Of a stretch of DNA of 64,000 bases, positions 49,692 through 57,613 are shown in pieces. Under the pieces are notes generated by a model that ran no database searches, was not told the DNA's origin, and saw only the letters and a list, made by a program, of their open reading frames with translations. Numbering within the stretch: the stretch's first letter is position 1; each line of letters starts with the position of its first letter. A program made the translations under genes and the position numbers. The DNA comes from Branchiibius hedensis. GTDB taxonomy: Bacteria; Actinomycetota; Actinomycetes; Actinomycetales; Dermatophilaceae. The stretch covers positions 2,356,001-2,420,000 of the forward strand of contig NZ_UESZ01000001.1 of assembly GCF_900108585.1 (NCBI RefSeq), given 5' to 3'.

Positions 49692-50744
49692 TCACTGCAT
49701 CGCCACGAGGACCGGGATCAGACCCTGGCCGCTGGAGATGGAGCCGAGGGCTTTGCCGATCACAGCGCCGAACGCGCGGCTGCGGTCCTGCGCCTTCATT
49801 GCGTGCCCGGTCGTCGGAGAACTGGTCAACAGGTCGCCGATCTCGATCGGACGGTGGTCGGCGTCCACCTTGCAGTAGACCTTGCCGACCATCGCGATCG
49901 GTACCCGCACTGACTGCGGTGCTTCGTCCTGCCGGTCGAGGATCAGCCCGGGACGGTATTCGCCTGCGCCAGAGACGACTCCGGCCACGCGCGCGTCGTA
50001 CGCCTCGCTCGATTCGCGCAGGCCACCACCGGACGGATCGATCACCAGGACCGCGCCTGGCTCCGGCCCGCCGTGCTCGGACACATCGAACTCCTCGGCG
50101 CAGTCGGCCCCCTGCAGGAGCACGTCACCGACCACGATCACGTTGCGTTGGACGACGACGTCCCCGTCGAAGAAGCCGGCCATGCCGCCCGGGTTGTGCC
50201 CGGAGACGGCTGCCTTCTCCGGGCGGTGCGCGACACCGAAGACTCCGTCGAATTCGTCACTCTCGCCGACGACTCCGGCGTTCCGGACGCTGTGCCCGTA
50301 GACACCCTGGAAGTCCTCGCTCAGGCCGACCACCCCACGGTGACCGTTGCCGACGACGCCGTCACCGTTGGGCGCGGTTCCGGCGACGCCCACGCCGCCG
50401 CTGCCAGCGACACCAACCACGCCGTGACCGGCCGATTTCACCTCACCCCAGACGCCGGTGGAACGATCCGAGCCGCCGTCGACCACACCGACTACACCTC
50501 GTCCGCCGGTGCGCACTTCGCCCCAAACGCCTGTGGCATCGTCGGTTTCGCCGTTCACGACGCCGACGACGCCGCGGCCCGCGCTCACCTCGCCCCAGAC
50601 GCCGCTGCCGTCGGGGGTGACTCCGACGACGCCGCGGCCGGTCCGTTGTGCCTGACCCCAGACGCCGTCACCGCCCGCCGCTTTCTGGATTCCACTGACG
50701 GCTGGCTTGCTGGGATTGGTTGAGTCGCCTGATAGCTGTGCCAT
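49692..50744 (-). CDS. Gly/Val-rich repeat protein with tail-spike-like C-terminal domain
   Basis: The 350-aa protein has about five imperfect 19-25-residue repeats in its first 140 residues, of form GVWGEV..GRGVVGVV with variable Gly/Asp-rich turns, suggesting a beta-helix or beta-roll. After FFDGDVVVQRNVIVVGDVLLQGADCAEEF the C-terminal domain (PGAVLVIDPSGG, YDARVAGVVSGAG, VGKVYCKVD, IGDLLTSSPTTGHAMKA) resembles C-terminal domains of phage tail and surface proteins, some of which cut themselves. No signal peptide is seen. It is first in a unit with the metalloprotease and HEAT-like genes. Confidence 0.7.
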   Translation of the reverse strand: MAQLSGDSTNPSKPAVSGIQKAAGGDGVWGQAQRTGRGVVGVTPDGSGVWGEVSAGRGVVGVVNGETDDATGVWGEVRTGGRGVVGVVDGGSDRSTGVWGEVKSAGHGVVGVAGSGGVGVAGTAPNGDGVVGNGHRGVVGLSEDFQGVYGHSVRNAGVVGESDEFDGVFGVAHRPEKAAVSGHNPGGMAGFFDGDVVVQRNVIVVGDVLLQGADCAEEFDVSEHGGPEPGAVLVIDPSGGGLRESSEAYDARVAGVVSGAGEYRPGLILDRQDEAPQSVRVPIAMVGKVYCKVDADHRPIEIGDLLTSSPTTGHAMKAQDRSRAFGAVIGKALGSISSGQGLIPVLVAMQ

Positions 50745-50836
50745 GACGGGGACCTCGCTGGTCGGGGCCGCGTCCCGGATGGCGCGGCATGTCCCTCAGG
50801 AGGCGCTCAGGCGCGTCACAGATACCTTGCCCCACC

Positions 50837-52279
50837 TCAGCGGGTCAGCAACCGCGCCACCGTCCGACCCACCTGGTGCGCGATGTCCAGCGCCCGGATC
50901 GGCCCACCCGGGTTCGCGTCGTGCGCGGCGACCCCGTGCACCAGCGCTGCGACTGCTCCGGCATCTTCGGGGGTGAGTCCCCCGGCGAGCAGGACGCCGC
51001 AGATCCCGGCCAGGACGTCGCCCGAACCCGCGGTGGCCAACCAGGACGGACCGTCGGACTGTGAGTGCACTTCGACTCCGGAGGCCGAGGGAGGTACGAC
51101 GACCGTCACCGAACCCTTCAACAGCACGGTCACCGTGAGCGCGTCAGCGACGGCCCGCGCGGCAGCTACCGGATTTGAGCGCACCCAATCATCGTCGAGC
51201 GAGGACGACACGACTCGTCGTCCCAGCCGCAGCAACTCCCCTGCGTGCGGGGTGATCAGCGTGGGTGCGGACCGCGGTGAGGTCAGCGCATCCAACCCGC
51301 CCGCATCGACGACCACCGGCAGCTCCGAAGCCAGCGCCTTCTCGATGGCGGTCTTCTGCTCCGGCGACGCGTCCTCCCACGGCATTCCCGAGCCGATCAG
51401 CCAAGCCTGGACCTGCCCGTCGCCGAACACCACCTCCGGCACAGCGGCACGCAACAGGGACGTCGGAGCCGGCGGACCGACGTACCGGACCATCCCGACT
51501 CCAGCGGTCACAGCCGCGGTGACTCCGAGAAGCGCTGCGCCCGTGTAGTGCTCGCCGCCGGTGATCGCGCCGAGCACGCCGCGGGAGTACTTGTCGTCGT
51601 CGGGGCCGGGCACCGGCCACAGGGTGGGGACATCGGAGAAGGTCAGGCGTGAGACGGCCGGCGCAGCGGGCGGTGTCAGTCCGATGTCCACGACCGTGAG
51701 CAGCCCGCAGGCCGCTTCGGTGGCGGGCAGCAGGTGCACCGGCTTGAGCAAGGAGAAGGTCACGGTCTCATCGGCGTACACGCAATCGGAGGCCACCAAC
51801 CCGGCCGGGTCGGCGCCCGAGGGCAGGTCCACCGACAGCAGGTAGGCGTCGTCGCCGATCGCGTCGACCAGACCCGACGTGCCCGGCGGCAACCCCGGGC
51901 GGCCACCGATGCCGGTCATACCGTCGATGACGAGGTCTGCTTCGTCGAGCGCAGACAAACTGGATGGCGAATCCGATTCCAGCACAACGACTCCGGCGTC
52001 GTGCGCCGCTCTCAGCGCAGGCTCGTGGGCACCGGATCCGGTGAGGATCGCGACGACCGCATAGTCGAGCGCGAGGAAGGAAGCCGCGAAGAGCGCGTCA
52101 CCGCCGTTGCCGCCCGGACCTGCGAGTACGACGACCGAGGCCCCCTCGTGCTCCTCCAGTCGCGCAGCGGCCACCTCCGCGACTCCCTGCGAGGCCCGCT
52201 GCATCAACTCACCGGTCGCCAGCTCCGGCATGGCGGCCTCGGCGGCGCGGACGTCGGGGACGGAATAGGCGTGGATCAC
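50837..52279 (-). CDS. nnr: Bifunctional NAD(P)H-hydrate epimerase/dehydratase
   Basis: GTG 52279 gives 480 aa and overlaps the acpS stop; the open frame beyond it is an artefact. The N-terminal YjeF domain (epimerase, about residues 1-210) has VLAGPGGNGGDALFAASFL and VIDGMTGIGG. The C-terminal dehydratase domain (about 215-480) has ADKYSRGVLGAITGGEHY-like text (DDKYSRGVLG), VVDAGGLDAL, LITPHAGEL and ATAGSGDVLAGICGVLLAGG for ATP/ADP binding. It repairs damaged NADHX and NADPHX. The 92-bp gap after it holds no feature that I recognise. Confidence 0.93.
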   Translation of the reverse strand: MIHAYSVPDVRAAEAAMPELATGELMQRASQGVAEVAAARLEEHEGASVVVLAGPGGNGGDALFAASFLALDYAVVAILTGSGAHEPALRAAHDAGVVVLESDSPSSLSALDEADLVIDGMTGIGGRPGLPPGTSGLVDAIGDDAYLLSVDLPSGADPAGLVASDCVYADETVTFSLLKPVHLLPATEAACGLLTVVDIGLTPPAAPAVSRLTFSDVPTLWPVPGPDDDKYSRGVLGAITGGEHYTGAALLGVTAAVTAGVGMVRYVGPPAPTSLLRAAVPEVVFGDGQVQAWLIGSGMPWEDASPEQKTAIEKALASELPVVVDAGGLDALTSPRSAPTLITPHAGELLRLGRRVVSSSLDDDWVRSNPVAAARAVADALTVTVLLKGSVTVVVPPSASGVEVHSQSDGPSWLATAGSGDVLAGICGVLLAGGLTPEDAGAVAALVHGVAAHDANPGGPIRALDIAHQVGRTVARLLTR

Positions 52280-52629
52280 GGGCCCTCCACAATCACGATG
52301 GCGGTGGCGATCCCGGCGTCGTGCGAGATCGACAGGTGCGCGGTGGTGGCACCCAAGGCAGTCATCCGTGCCGCGACGGTTCCGGACAACTCCCATTGGG
52401 GCTGCCCGGCGGGGGTGGTGACCACGACGGCGTCGTGCCAGGCGAGGTCGCCGGGGGCGCCGAGTGCTTTGGCCAGCGCCTCTTTCGCGGCGAACCGCCC
52501 GGCCAACGAATGCATCGGCATGGTCCGCTCGGAGGCGACGAGGACGCGTTCGGCGAGGGCCGGCGTACGTTCGAGGGCCTCCGCGAAGCGGTTGACCGAG
52601 GTGACGTCGATGCCGACCCCGAGGATCAT
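52276..52629 (-). CDS. acpS: Holo-[acyl-carrier-protein] synthase
   Basis: The 117-aa enzyme transfers phosphopantetheine from CoA to acyl carrier protein. GVGIDVTSVNRF carries the Mg-binding Asp (D8), FAAKEALAKALG the Glu near residue 48, and HLSISHD the C-terminal motif. It begins directly after the glmS stop, with no gap, and overlaps nnr. coaA upstream makes the CoA precursor it needs. Confidence 0.94.
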   Translation of the reverse strand: MILGVGIDVTSVNRFAEALERTPALAERVLVASERTMPMHSLAGRFAAKEALAKALGAPGDLAWHDAVVVTTPAGQPQWELSGTVAARMTALGATTAHLSISHDAGIATAIVIVEGP

Positions 52630-54483
52630 TTATTCGACCGTCACGGACTTCGCCAGGTTGCGCGGCTGGTCGACGTCCAGCCCCTTGGCCGTGGACAATT
52701 CGAGCGCAAACACCTGCAGCGGCAGCACCGTCAGCAGCGGCTGAAGCATCGGCGAGGTGTGCGGGATCCGGAAGACCTCGTCGGCGAATTCGTCCACGGA
52801 CGTGTCGCCTTCCTCCGCGATGACCAACGTGCGAGCGCCGCGGGCGCGGATCTCCTGGATGTTGGAGACGACCTTGCCGTGCAACCCGTGCGGGGTGTCC
52901 GGGCCGGGCACGATCACGAAGACCGGCTGACCGGGCTCGATCAACGCGATCGGACCGTGCTTCAACTCGCCGGCGGCGAAGCCTTCGGCGTGGATGTAGG
53001 CCAGCTCCTTGAGCTTGAGGGCGCCTTCCATGGCGATCGGGTAGCCGACGTGCCGGCCGAGGAAGAGCACCGATCGCGTGTCGGCCATGAAGCGGGCGAC
53101 TTCGCGGACGCGGGACACGTCGGACAACACGTCAGCGATTTTGCTTGGTACGTCTTGCAATTCGGCGATGACCTGCTTGGCGTCGTCGGCGTACGAGCCG
53201 CCCTTCAGCTGCGCGAGGTACAAGCCGAGGATGTAGCAGGCGGTGATCTGACCGAGGAAGGCCTTGGTGGAGGCGACGGCGATCTCCGGGCCGGCGTGCG
53301 TGTAGAGGACCGCATCGGATTCGCGCGGGATGGTCGAGCCGTGCGTGTTGCAGATGGACAAGGTCAGCGCGCCGAGGTCATGCGCGTGCTTGACCGCCAT
53401 CAGGGTGTCCATGGTTTCGCCGGACTGGCTGATCGAGACGACGAGGGTCTTCTCGTCGGCGATCGGGTCGCAGTAGCGGAACTCATGGGCGAGCGAGACC
53501 TCGACCGGGATCCGCGCCCAGTGTTCGATCGCGTATTTGGCGACCATCCCGGCGTACGCCGCGGTGCCGCAGGCCACGATCGTCACCCGGTCGACGGCGG
53601 CCAGTTGCTCCTCGCTGATCCGCAGGTCGTCCAGTTGCAGGTCACCGGCGGCGTTGCTGCGGCCCAGGAGGGTGTCGGCGACCGCTTGCGGCTGGTCGAA
53701 GATCTCCTTCTCCATGTACGTCGCGTAGCCACCCTTCTCGGCGGCCGCGGCGTCCCAGTCGACATGGAACTGCTTGCCGGTGGCGGGGGTGCCGTCGAAG
53801 TTGATGACCGTGGCGCCCTCGGGGGTGATCGTGACGATCTGGTCCTGCTCGAGTTCGAGGGCCTCACGGGTGTAGCCGATGAAGGCGGCGACATCCGATC
53901 CGAGGAAGTTCTCGCCCTCGCCGAGACCAACGACCAGCGGGGAGTTGCGGCGAGCGCCGACGACGACGTCGGGCTGGTCGGCGTGCACCGCGAGCAGCGT
54001 GAAGGCGCCTTCGAGGCGGGCGACGGTCTTGCGCATGGCCTCGGTGAGGTCGCCGTCGTAGAGGGTACCGAGCAGTTGGGCGACCACCTCGGTGTCGGTC
54101 TGGGACTTGAACTGCACACCCTGGGCCTGCAACTCGTCGCGCAGGACTGCGAAGTTCTCGATGATCCCGTTGTGGATCAGGGCGAGTTTGCCGTCGTCGC
54201 CGCCGCGGTGCGGGTGGGCGTTGACGTCCGTCGGGCCGCCGTGGGTGGCCCAGCGGGTGTGGCCGATCGCCGTACGCGAATCAGTGAACGGGTGCTCATC
54301 GATCTCGCCGACCAGGTTGGCCAGCTTGCCCGCCTTTTTACGTACGTCGACCCGGTCGCCCGCGACCAGCGCCACCCCCGCGGAGTCATAGCCGCGATAT
54401 TCCAGGCGCGCGAGGCCCTCCATGACCACATCGAGAGCCTTGGTGTTGGTTGCTGGCCCGACGTAGCCCACGATTCCGCACAT
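52630..54483 (-). CDS. glmS: Glutamine--fructose-6-phosphate aminotransferase (isomerizing)
   Basis: The 617-aa enzyme makes glucosamine-6-phosphate for cell-wall precursors. The N-terminal nucleophile is Cys2 in MCGIVGYVG; HTRWATHG and YNGIIENF-like text (HNGIIENF) mark the amidotransferase domain. Two SIS domains follow, with VACGTAAYAG, SISQSGETMDTL and LGRHVGYPIAMEGALKLKE. The C-terminus ends NLAKSVTVE as is normal. A 19-bp palindrome lies about 100 bp upstream. Confidence 0.96.
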   Translation of the reverse strand: MCGIVGYVGPATNTKALDVVMEGLARLEYRGYDSAGVALVAGDRVDVRKKAGKLANLVGEIDEHPFTDSRTAIGHTRWATHGGPTDVNAHPHRGGDDGKLALIHNGIIENFAVLRDELQAQGVQFKSQTDTEVVAQLLGTLYDGDLTEAMRKTVARLEGAFTLLAVHADQPDVVVGARRNSPLVVGLGEGENFLGSDVAAFIGYTREALELEQDQIVTITPEGATVINFDGTPATGKQFHVDWDAAAAEKGGYATYMEKEIFDQPQAVADTLLGRSNAAGDLQLDDLRISEEQLAAVDRVTIVACGTAAYAGMVAKYAIEHWARIPVEVSLAHEFRYCDPIADEKTLVVSISQSGETMDTLMAVKHAHDLGALTLSICNTHGSTIPRESDAVLYTHAGPEIAVASTKAFLGQITACYILGLYLAQLKGGSYADDAKQVIAELQDVPSKIADVLSDVSRVREVARFMADTRSVLFLGRHVGYPIAMEGALKLKELAYIHAEGFAAGELKHGPIALIEPGQPVFVIVPGPDTPHGLHGKVVSNIQEIRARGARTLVIAEEGDTSVDEFADEVFRIPHTSPMLQPLLTVLPLQVFALELSTAKGLDVDQPRNLAKSVTVE

Positions 54484-54585
54484 GCCTCCAAGGGTAGGCG
54501 GTCGGCGGCGGTGGCTCGTGCGATGACACTCAGGACGCCCGTCCTCGCCGGACCCGATCGCAGCGGCACAGTCGTTCTTTTGGCT

Positions 54586-54604
54586 TCATGACTTCAAGTC
54601 ATGA
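54586..54604. promoter_or_regulatory. Perfect 19-bp palindrome between higA and glmS
   Basis: TCATGACTTCAAGTCATGA is symmetric around one central C. It lies 15 bp after the higA stop and 103 bp before the glmS start. It may be a regulator site for glmS; a terminator role is less likely because the stem is AT-rich and has no loop. Confidence 0.55.
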
Positions 54605-54618
54605 CGCGAGCCACTCCG

Positions 54619-54930
54619 TTAGCCGCCGACCAGTTGAACGACGTTGGCCAGGTCATCCGCGTGGCGGTCCCGAGCTACCTCAAGGTCGTAGTCAGCCTGG
54701 ATGTTGATCCAGAACCGGTCATCAACACCCAGCGCTTTCGACAAGCGCAGAGCCGTGTCGGTCGTGATGGCGCGCTTACCGCGGACGATCTCGCTGATCC
54801 GGGTCTGTGCGAGTCCCGTCGCCTGGGCAAGCCGATATTGGGTGATCCCCAGTGGCTCCAAGAACTCGGTCAGCAAAATTTCACCTGGGGTGATCGGGTC
54901 GTGCGCTGTGGTCGTGGTGTCCATCGTCAC
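54619..54930 (-). CDS. higA: HigA-family antitoxin
   Basis: The 103-aa XRE-type protein opens with DPITPGEILLTEFLEPLGITQYRLAQATGL, the HigA/VapI hallmark, then the helix-turn-helix IRG-like VRGKRAITTDTALRLSKALG and FWINIQADYDL. It binds DNA and neutralises HigB. It follows the toxin gene by 18 bp, the reversed order normal for higBA. Confidence 0.93.
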   Translation of the reverse strand: MTMDTTTTAHDPITPGEILLTEFLEPLGITQYRLAQATGLAQTRISEIVRGKRAITTDTALRLSKALGVDDRFWINIQADYDLEVARDRHADDLANVVQLVGG

Positions 54931-54948
54931 GGCTTCTCTCGAGGGCAG

Positions 54949-55230
54949 TTAGTGATAGTCGGTTATCTCAACCTCGGCGGGTCCAGCCTCAGTCCATATG
55001 AAGCAGATGCGGAACTGTCCATTGATCCGTATCGAGTGCTGCCCCGAGCGATCGCCGGTCAGTTTTTCCAGGCGATTGCCGGGTGGCACTCTCAAACTGT
55101 TCAGTTCGGCGGCCGCGTTGAGTAGCCGTAGCTTCTTCTGAGCTGCTCGCTGCAGTTCGGGCCCAAACGATCGGACGCGCTCGCGATTCCACACCGTCTC
55201 GGTGTCGGAGTTCCTGAACGATCGAATCAT
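54949..55230 (-). CDS. higB: HigB-family mRNA interferase toxin
   Basis: The 93-aa RelE/ParE-fold protein shows IRSFRNSDTETVWN at the start, LNAAAELNSLRVPPGNRLEKLTG in the middle and GQHSIRINGQFRICFIW near the end, all typical of HigB. It cleaves mRNA on the ribosome. The ATG at 55230 has AGGG 5 bases upstream. Confidence 0.93.
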   Translation of the reverse strand: MIRSFRNSDTETVWNRERVRSFGPELQRAAQKKLRLLNAAAELNSLRVPPGNRLEKLTGDRSGQHSIRINGQFRICFIWTEAGPAEVEITDYH

Positions 55231-55249
55231 TCGACCCTGCTACCGTCAT

Positions 55250-55269
55250 ACGTAAGTATCGTCTTACGT
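55250..55269. promoter_or_regulatory. higBA operator
   Basis: ACGTAAG-N6-CTTACGT is a perfect 7-bp inverted repeat 20 bp before higB. ACGTAAGTAT and ACGTGAGTAT also form a direct repeat 16 bp apart. This is the expected HigA autoregulation site and overlaps the probable -10 region. Nothing else is visible in the remaining 180 bp up to coaA. Confidence 0.65.
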
Positions 55270-55449
55270 GAGTATTTTCGCAAGCCGCACGACCGCGGAG
55301 CCCCCACATCCCTGATCGCGTTGGTTCGACTGGTGAACAACATGACCCGAAGGTACTGACCGCCACCGACAATCGAGCCCCACAAACATGAGGCCTGATC
55401 GGGGACGAGTCACGCATACCCGATCGAGTACGCCGTTAGGCTGACCGGC

Positions 55450-56409
55450 GTGTCACGTCCCAACGGCCACCCGATCCCCTCGCCGTACGTCGAGCTGGAT
55501 CGTGCCGCGTGGGCGCGCCTGCGCGACGCGCACCCGATGAACCTGGACGACCAGGACGTACGGCGACTGCAGGGCTTGGGCGACCGCCTGGACATGGCGG
55601 AGATCGAGCAGGTCTACCTGCCGTTGTCGCGGTTGCTGAACTTCTACGTCGGGGCCACCGCGGACCTGCACAAAGTCACCAGCGACTTCCTGGGTGAATC
55701 CCCCGCCAAGGTCCCCTTCGTCATCGGTGTCGCCGGCTCAGTCGCCGTCGGCAAATCCACAACGGCCCGCATCCTGCAGGAGTTGCTGTCCCGCTGGCCC
55801 GACACCCCTGCGGTATCGCTGATCACCACCGACGGCTTCCTGCTGCCCAACGCCGAGCTGTCCCGGCGCGGGATCCTGGACCGCAAGGGTTTCCCGGAGT
55901 CCTACGACCGTCGGGCGCTGGTGCGGTTCGTGGCTGAGGTCAAAGCCGGCTCACCCTCGGTGTCCGCGCCGGTCTACTCCCACCTGACCTACGACATCGT
56001 GCCCGGTTCGTTCGTCACCGTGGAGCAGCCTGACGTGCTGATCGTCGAAGGCCTCAACGTGCTGCAACCCTCCTCGCTCATCCCGGGCTCGCACGGCGGC
56101 GCGATGGCCGTGTCGGACTACTTCGACTTCTCCGTCTACGTCGACGCCGGCGAGAACGACATCAAGCGCTGGTACGTCGATCGCTTCCTGTCGTTGCGAC
56201 AGACCGCCTTCGCCGACCCCCAGTCCTACTTCCACCGGTTCTCATCGCTCTCGGACGGTGAAGCGGTCCAGATCGCCGAAGGCATCTGGGACTCGATCAA
56301 CGCCCCGAACCTCGCCGAGAACATTCTGCCCACCCGGGGACGCGCCTCACTGGTCTTGACCAAGGACCCGGACCACGCCGTACGCCGCGTTCGCCTCCGC
56401 AAGCTGTAA
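55450..56409 (+). CDS. coaA: Type I pantothenate kinase
   Basis: The 319-aa enzyme phosphorylates pantothenate, the first step of CoA synthesis. GTG 55450 begins a sequence with [16 protein letters not shown], Walker [10 protein letters not shown] (about residue 95-103), [18 protein letters not shown] and VEGLNVLQ. The C-terminus [22 protein letters not shown] is complete. The last 77 bp occur again, decayed, at 57314-57391. It is divergent from higBA. Confidence 0.96.
   Translation: MSRPNGHPIPSPYVELDRAAWARLRDAHPMNLDDQDVRRLQGLGDRLDMAEIEQVYLPLSRLLNFYVGATADLHKVTSDFLGESPAKVPFVIGVAGSVAVGKSTTARILQELLSRWPDTPAVSLITTDGFLLPNAELSRRGILDRKGFPESYDRRALVRFVAEVKAGSPSVSAPVYSHLTYDIVPGSFVTVEQPDVLIVEGLNVLQPSSLIPGSHGGAMAVSDYFDFSVYVDAGENDIKRWYVDRFLSLRQTAFADPQSYFHRFSSLSDGEAVQIAEGIWDSINAPNLAENILPTRGRASLVLTKDPDHAVRRVRLRKL
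56332..56408 (+). repeat. coaA 3'-end segment that is duplicated downstream (functional copy)
   Basis: This segment, coding the last 25 residues of CoaA, matches 57314-57391 at roughly 85% identity in the same orientation. Between the copies lie vapBC and a MazF-like fragment, like an element integrated at a gene 3' end. Confidence 0.8.
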
Positions 56410-56419
56410 TTGCATCACC

Positions 56420-56446
56420 GCATCATTTTTCCTGACGCTATGATGC
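56420..56446. promoter_or_regulatory. vapBC operator and leaderless -10
   Basis: GCATCAT (56420-56426) and ATGATGC (56440-56446) are a perfect inverted repeat with 13 bp between. TATGAT at 56439-56444 is a likely -10 box, only 6 bases from the ATG at 56451, so the transcript would be leaderless. The antitoxin probably binds here. Confidence 0.6.
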
Positions 56447-56450
56447 GTGC

Positions 56451-56705
56451 ATGCGCACCACGATCACGCTGACCCCCGAGGCCGACAGCCTGGTGCGCAA
56501 AGTCATGCGCGAGCGCGGGCTGTCTTTCAAGGATGCGGTGAACGCTGCGATCGTCGACGGGCTACGACCACGGTCCGGCGCGGACACCTACGAAACCCCA
56601 GTCTTCACACTCGGCCCGGCCCGCGTGTCGCTGGACAAAGCGGTTGCTCTGGCGGCCGAGCTAGAGGATGAAGAACTCGTGCGGCGCCGGGAGCTCGGCA
56701 AGTGA
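56451..56705 (+). CDS. vapB: VapB-type ribbon-helix-helix antitoxin
   Basis: The 84-aa protein starts MRTTITLTPEADSLVRKVM, a ribbon-helix-helix DNA-binding domain, with LSFKDAVNAAI completing the fold. YETPVFTLGPARVSLDKAV and the acidic ELEDEELV form the toxin-binding tail. The stop overlaps the toxin start by 4 bp. Confidence 0.9.
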   Translation: MRTTITLTPEADSLVRKVMRERGLSFKDAVNAAIVDGLRPRSGADTYETPVFTLGPARVSLDKAVALAAELEDEELVRRRELGK

Positions 56706-57136
56706 AGTTGGTCGACGCCAACGTCTTGATCTATGCGGTGGACAGCACTGCCCAGCACCACGCGGCTTCGAAACGCTGGCTCGACGCCGCACTCAATGGA
56801 TCTGAAACGATCTTGCTGCCATGGGTGAGCACGCTCGCCTTCATCCGAATCACGACTAACCCGCGACTGCTGGCGGCGCCGTTGACGTCGCAGCAAGCAC
56901 TCGAGGTTGTGCACGCGTGGCTTCAGCGGCCCAACGTGGTTGCACCCGAGCCTGATGCGCAGCACACTCGGCGGCTGGCGGAGTTGCTGGCTGCCGTCGG
57001 CATCGGTGGGAACCTCGTCAATGATGCGCACCTGGCCGCGCTGGCGCTGCAGTGGGGCGCAACGGTCGTGACCTTCGACTCCGACTTCGGGCGATTCCCG
57101 TCGGTGAGCTGGGAGTCGCCCCAACCCGCGGAGTGA
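56702..57136 (+). CDS. vapC: VapC-type PIN-domain toxin
   Basis: The 144-aa PIN protein has D4 in LVDANVLIYAVD, Ser/Thr-rich WVSTLAFIRITTNPR, and the later acids in NLVNDAHLAALAL and VTFDSDFGRFP. It is the ribonuclease of the pair with the preceding VapB. GTG 56702 (AAGTGAAGTTGGTC context: GTGAAGTTG) is the start. Confidence 0.92.
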   Translation: MKLVDANVLIYAVDSTAQHHAASKRWLDAALNGSETILLPWVSTLAFIRITTNPRLLAAPLTSQQALEVVHAWLQRPNVVAPEPDAQHTRRLAELLAAVGIGGNLVNDAHLAALALQWGATVVTFDSDFGRFPSVSWESPQPAE

Positions 57137-57150
57137 CCTGCCTGAGTTTG

Positions 57151-57303
57151 CTACAGCGACAACACGATTCGTAGCCCCGCATCAACGCCACTCATGGCAC
57201 CGGATGGCAATTCGCCGATGGATTCGACCAAGCGGAAACGATCAATCACCAGTGTTTGCGAGACGTTGCTCACCGAGGGCTTTGTCAGGCCAGCCGCCCC
57301 GAC
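57151..57303 (-). pseudogene. C-terminal fragment of a PemK/MazF-type toxin
   Basis: About 50 codons read GLTKPSVSNVSQTLVIDRFR and then LVESIGELPSGAMSGVDAGLRIVLSL before the stop at 57151. The S-x-V-N-x-S-Q...D+..L...IG.L.......VD.GL...L pattern is the C-terminal half of MazF/PemK RNases. The N-terminal half is missing; similarity ends where the coaA-like copy begins. It is convergent with vapC. Confidence 0.6.
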
Positions 57304-57313
57304 GTCGAGGCCG

Positions 57314-57391
57314 ACCCGGGGTCGCGCCTCACTGGTTCTGACCAAAGGCCCCCCGACCACGCCTTACGCTGAGTCCCCTCCGCAAGCTCTA
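57314..57391 (+). repeat. Degenerate copy of the coaA 3' end
   Basis: The segment repeats coaA 56332-56408 in the same direction; the translation [12 protein letters not shown] is still readable, then small insertions break the frame. It separates the MazF-like fragment from the HEPN-like fragment. Confidence 0.8.
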
Positions 57392-57392
57392 G

Positions 57393-57613
57393 CGCCTGAG
57401 CTCTTGGGCCACCGCCTCGATGATCGCAGCCGAAATATTCGGTCGCTTCATGCGCACCAGCCGTCGCGCGTGCGCGATACCCGTAAGCAAGCATGTGTGC
57501 GGTGATCGCGATTCGCGCTGCGTCGTACGCCGTTACGTAGGCGACGTCGGCGTCTAGGTTGGCGATCGTGCGGGCTACCGAGAGCTTCTCCTCAGCCCGC
57601 CGGCACGCGAAGG
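57393..57613 (-). pseudogene. HEPN-like gene remnant, cut by the IS left end
   Basis: The minus strand reads RRAEEKLSVARTIANLDADV followed by AYVTAYDAARIAITAHMLAYGYRAR and GAHEATEYF, matching the helical HEPN type (AY.AAYDAAR, then GAH). A frameshift then leads to AAIIEAVAQELRR and a stop at 57393. The 5' end is replaced by the IS terminal repeat at 57614. With the MazF-like piece this suggests decayed toxin-type genes. Confidence 0.55.
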
